A model generated the notes under the pieces. The model was not told where the DNA came from. It saw nothing but the letters and a program-made list of their open reading frames with translations, and searched no databases. From the NCBI RefSeq assembly GCF_900105155.1, contig NZ_LT629762.1:4120501-4184500 (forward strand): DNA of 64,000 nt, read 5' to 3'. Source of the stretch: Pseudomonas prosekii (GTDB taxonomy: Bacteria; Pseudomonadota; Gammaproteobacteria; Pseudomonadales; Pseudomonadaceae). Below, in pieces: positions 62,207 to 64,000 of the stretch (within the stretch, counting starts at the first letter, position 1; each line of letters begins with the position of its first letter). The position numbers were made by a program, and so were the translations under genes.

Positions 62207-63676
62207 ATGGTTCCCGTAATCGCCCTGGTGGGCCGACCGAACGTCGGCAAGTCCACCTTGTTCAACCGCCTGACCAGGACTCGCGACGCCATCGTCGGCG
62301 ACTTGTCCGGTCTGACCCGTGATCGCCAATACGGTGAGGCCAAGTGGCAAGGGCGTTCCTACATTCTGGTCGACACCGGCGGTATCTCCGGTGATGAGCA
62401 CGGTATGGACGAAAAAATGGCCGAGCAGTCGCTGCTGGCCATTGAAGAAGCCGATGTCGTTCTGTTCCTGGTAGATGCCAAGGCCGGTTTTACCGCCGCC
62501 GACCAGATGATCGCCGAGCATTTGCGCAAACGTAACAAGCGTTCCTACGTGGTTGCCAACAAGGTCGACAACATCGACCCGGAAATGGCCCGCGCCGAGT
62601 TCGCTCCGTTGGGCATGGGCCACGCGATCCCGATCGCCGGTGCACATGGTCGTGGCATCACGCAGATGCTGGAAATCGCCCTGAGCGACTTCCCGAAAGA
62701 CGATGACGAGCTGGAAGAAGGCGAGGAAGAGATCGTTGCCGAAGGCGAGGAAGCCAAGCGCATTCCTGGCCCTAGCGAAAAAGACGGGATCAAGATCGCC
62801 ATCATCGGCCGGCCGAACGTCGGCAAGTCGACCCTGGTCAACCGCATGCTCGGTGAAGACCGGGTGATCGTCTATGACGAGCCTGGCACCACCCGCGACA
62901 GTATCTACATCCCGTTCGAGCGTAACGACGAGAAGTACACGCTGATCGACACCGCTGGTGTGCGCAAGCGCGGCAAGATCCACGAAGAAGTTGAAAAGTT
63001 CTCCGTGGTCAAAACCCTGCAGGCGATCAAAGACGCCAACGTGGTGATCTTCGTGATGGACGCCCGCGAAGGCGTGGTCGACCACGACCTCAACCTGCTG
63101 GGCTTCGCCATTGAGTCGGGTCGTGCGCTGGTGATCGCGATCAACAAGTGGGACGGCATGACCCCTAGCGAGCGCGAGTTCGTCAAGGTTGAACTGCAAC
63201 GTCGGCTGTTCTTCGTCGACTACGCCGACATCCACTTCATCTCGGCGCTGCACGGCACGGGCGTGGGCAACCTCTACGCCTCCGTACAGAACTCGTTCAA
63301 GTCCGCGGTTACCCGCTGGCCAACCAACCGCCTGACCACGATCCTCGAAGATGCGGTCAGCGAGCACGCGCCGCCGATGGTCAACAACCGCCGGATCAAG
63401 CTGCGTTATGCCCACTTGGGTGGTGCCAACCCGCCGATCATCGTGATCCACGGTAACCAGATCGAGAAGGTGCCGAAGTCTTACGTGCGTTATCTGGAAA
63501 ACACTTACCGTCGTGTCTTGAAGCTGGTCGGTACGCCGATCCGCATCGAGTTCAAGGGCGGCGAGAACCCGTACGAAGGTAACAAGACCTCGCTCACCGA
63601 CCGTCAGGTCAACAAGAAGCGCCGCATGATGTCGCACCACAAGAAAGCCGACAAAAAGCGCCGCGACAAGCGATAA
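62207..63676 (+). CDS. der: Ribosome-assembly GTPase Der (EngA)
   Basis: A 489-residue protein with two tandem GTPase domains: G1 [12 protein letters not shown] and G1 [13 protein letters not shown]3 DTGGI and DTAGV, G4 NKVD and NKWD, and a C-terminal KH domain ending in a Lys/Arg-rich tail. It acts in 50S maturation. ATG 62207 follows GGAGA; GTG 62195 is rejected. Confidence 0.96.
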   Translation: MVPVIALVGRPNVGKSTLFNRLTRTRDAIVGDLSGLTRDRQYGEAKWQGRSYILVDTGGISGDEHGMDEKMAEQSLLAIEEADVVLFLVDAKAGFTAADQMIAEHLRKRNKRSYVVANKVDNIDPEMARAEFAPLGMGHAIPIAGAHGRGITQMLEIALSDFPKDDDELEEGEEEIVAEGEEAKRIPGPSEKDGIKIAIIGRPNVGKSTLVNRMLGEDRVIVYDEPGTTRDSIYIPFERNDEKYTLIDTAGVRKRGKIHEEVEKFSVVKTLQAIKDANVVIFVMDAREGVVDHDLNLLGFAIESGRALVIAINKWDGMTPSEREFVKVELQRRLFFVDYADIHFISALHGTGVGNLYASVQNSFKSAVTRWPTNRLTTILEDAVSEHAPPMVNNRRIKLRYAHLGGANPPIIVIHGNQIEKVPKSYVRYLENTYRRVLKLVGTPIRIEFKGGENPYEGNKTSLTDRQVNKKRRMMSHHKKADKKRRDKR

Positions 63677-63682
63677 AAGCAG

Positions 63683-63818
63683 TTGCAAGCGGCAAGCCAC
63701 AAGCTGCGAGTAACAGCGGAAAGGGTCCTGATCAGGGCCCTTTTTTGCGTCTGAGGGTTTGCTGCGTGAGGTCTTGCCGCTTGACCTCTTGCCGCTTGCG
63801 GCTTGAAACTTGCGGCTC
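63683..63818. repeat. Imperfect CAAGCGGCAAGC-type inverted repeats
   Basis: GCAAGCGGCAAGCC-like blocks at 63683-63710 and, inverted, at 63775-63816 surround the der terminator. Simple Pseudomonas intergenic repeat. Confidence 0.5.
63719..63746 (+). terminator. Terminator of der
   Basis: AAAGGGTCCTGATCAGGGCCC stem with six T residues. Confidence 0.85.
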
Positions 63819-63836
63819 ACCTGCAAGGGGCTACCG

Positions 63837-64000
63837 ATGATCACCAGTAAGCTGCCGAATGTCGGCATCACTATCTTCACGCAGATGTCTCAGCTCGCGG
63901 CGCAGACTGGGGCGATCAACCTGTCCCAGGGCTTTCCCGATTTCGATGCCCCGCAAGCCTTGTGCGATGCGGTCGGCCAGCACATCGCCAAGGGCCACAA
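63837..64000 (+). CDS. Class I/II PLP aminotransferase, N-terminal fragment
   Basis: Only the first 54 codons are in the window: MITSKLPNVGITIFTQMSQL, then AINLSQGFPDFDAP, the usual N-terminal motif of methionine/kynurenine-type aminotransferases (YbdL-like). AAGGGG precedes the ATG. The reading frame is open to the window edge. Confidence 0.85.
   Translation, partial: MITSKLPNVGITIFTQMSQLAAQTGAINLSQGFPDFDAPQALCDAVGQHIAKGH

Overview
The window is chromosomal DNA of a Pseudomonas, most likely of the P. fluorescens group. This rests on high-GC core genes in the usual Pseudomonas order (queA-tgt-yajC-secD-secF; suhB/trmJ-cysE-iscR-iscSUA-hscBA-fdx-iscX-ndk-rlmN-pilF-rodZ-ispG-hisS-yfgM-bamB-der), an MvaT-type nucleoid protein, DUF3077 genes and REP elements of the GTGGGAGC...GCTCGCGA type. 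No database search was possible; names rest on reading the proteins and motifs.

Layout. 1-8.7 kb is a tellurium-resistance/stress (ter) cluster: a StiP-like protein, a CitE-like lyase, a HAD phosphatase, TerZ-, TerA-, TerB-, TerC-, TerD- and TerE-like genes in one operon, then a convergent TerD-vWA gene. 9.7-14.8 kb is a complete soluble NAD-dependent formate dehydrogenase operon (fdsGBA and fdsD, minus strand). 15-20.6 kb is a patchwork of small secreted, DUF and toxin-antitoxin genes, including an ImmA/IrrE-DUF4411 pair with a 31-codon leader peptide and an orphan RNA-controlled DUF3077 module.

20,759-39,430 is an 18.7-kb integrative element inserted in the 3' end of a tRNA-Leu(CAA) gene. 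It has a tyrosine integrase beside the tRNA, a duplicated tRNA 3' end at the far side next to the tRNA's original, now displaced terminator, an AlpA regulator, a DUF927/TOPRIM primase-helicase resembling phage P4 alpha in role, a repeat-rich region that looks like a replication origin, and a 23-bp inverted copy of part of it near the integrase. There are no capsid, packaging or conjugation genes. Cargo comprises a short HNH-nuclease pyocin with its immunity gene, a GGDEF-EAL c-di-GMP enzyme, a soluble PAS-PAS chemoreceptor resembling BdlA, an MvaT-family silencer and several unknowns.

The most interesting signal is the untranslated leader of the element's replication operon (35.2-35.5 kb) and its stand-alone twin at 16.65-16.93 kb. 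Both have a sigma70-like promoter with a 17-bp spacer, a 5' hairpin, mutually exclusive antiterminator and terminator hairpins, a three-stem RNA resembling the C4/P4-CI antisense family, and a small ORF translationally coupled to a DUF gene. In each leader the loop of the three-stem RNA is complementary to the Shine-Dalgarno region of its own small ORF and to a second site beside the antiterminator. The two modules have changed loop and target together. This looks like a P4-style RNA immunity switch with two different specificities in one genome.

39.5-64 kb is ordinary core genome: queuosine tRNA modification, Sec export, suhB, trmJ, cysE, the Isc iron-sulfur operon, ndk, rlmN, pilF, rodZ, isoprenoid and histidyl-tRNA genes, bamB, der, and the start of an aminotransferase cut by the window edge.
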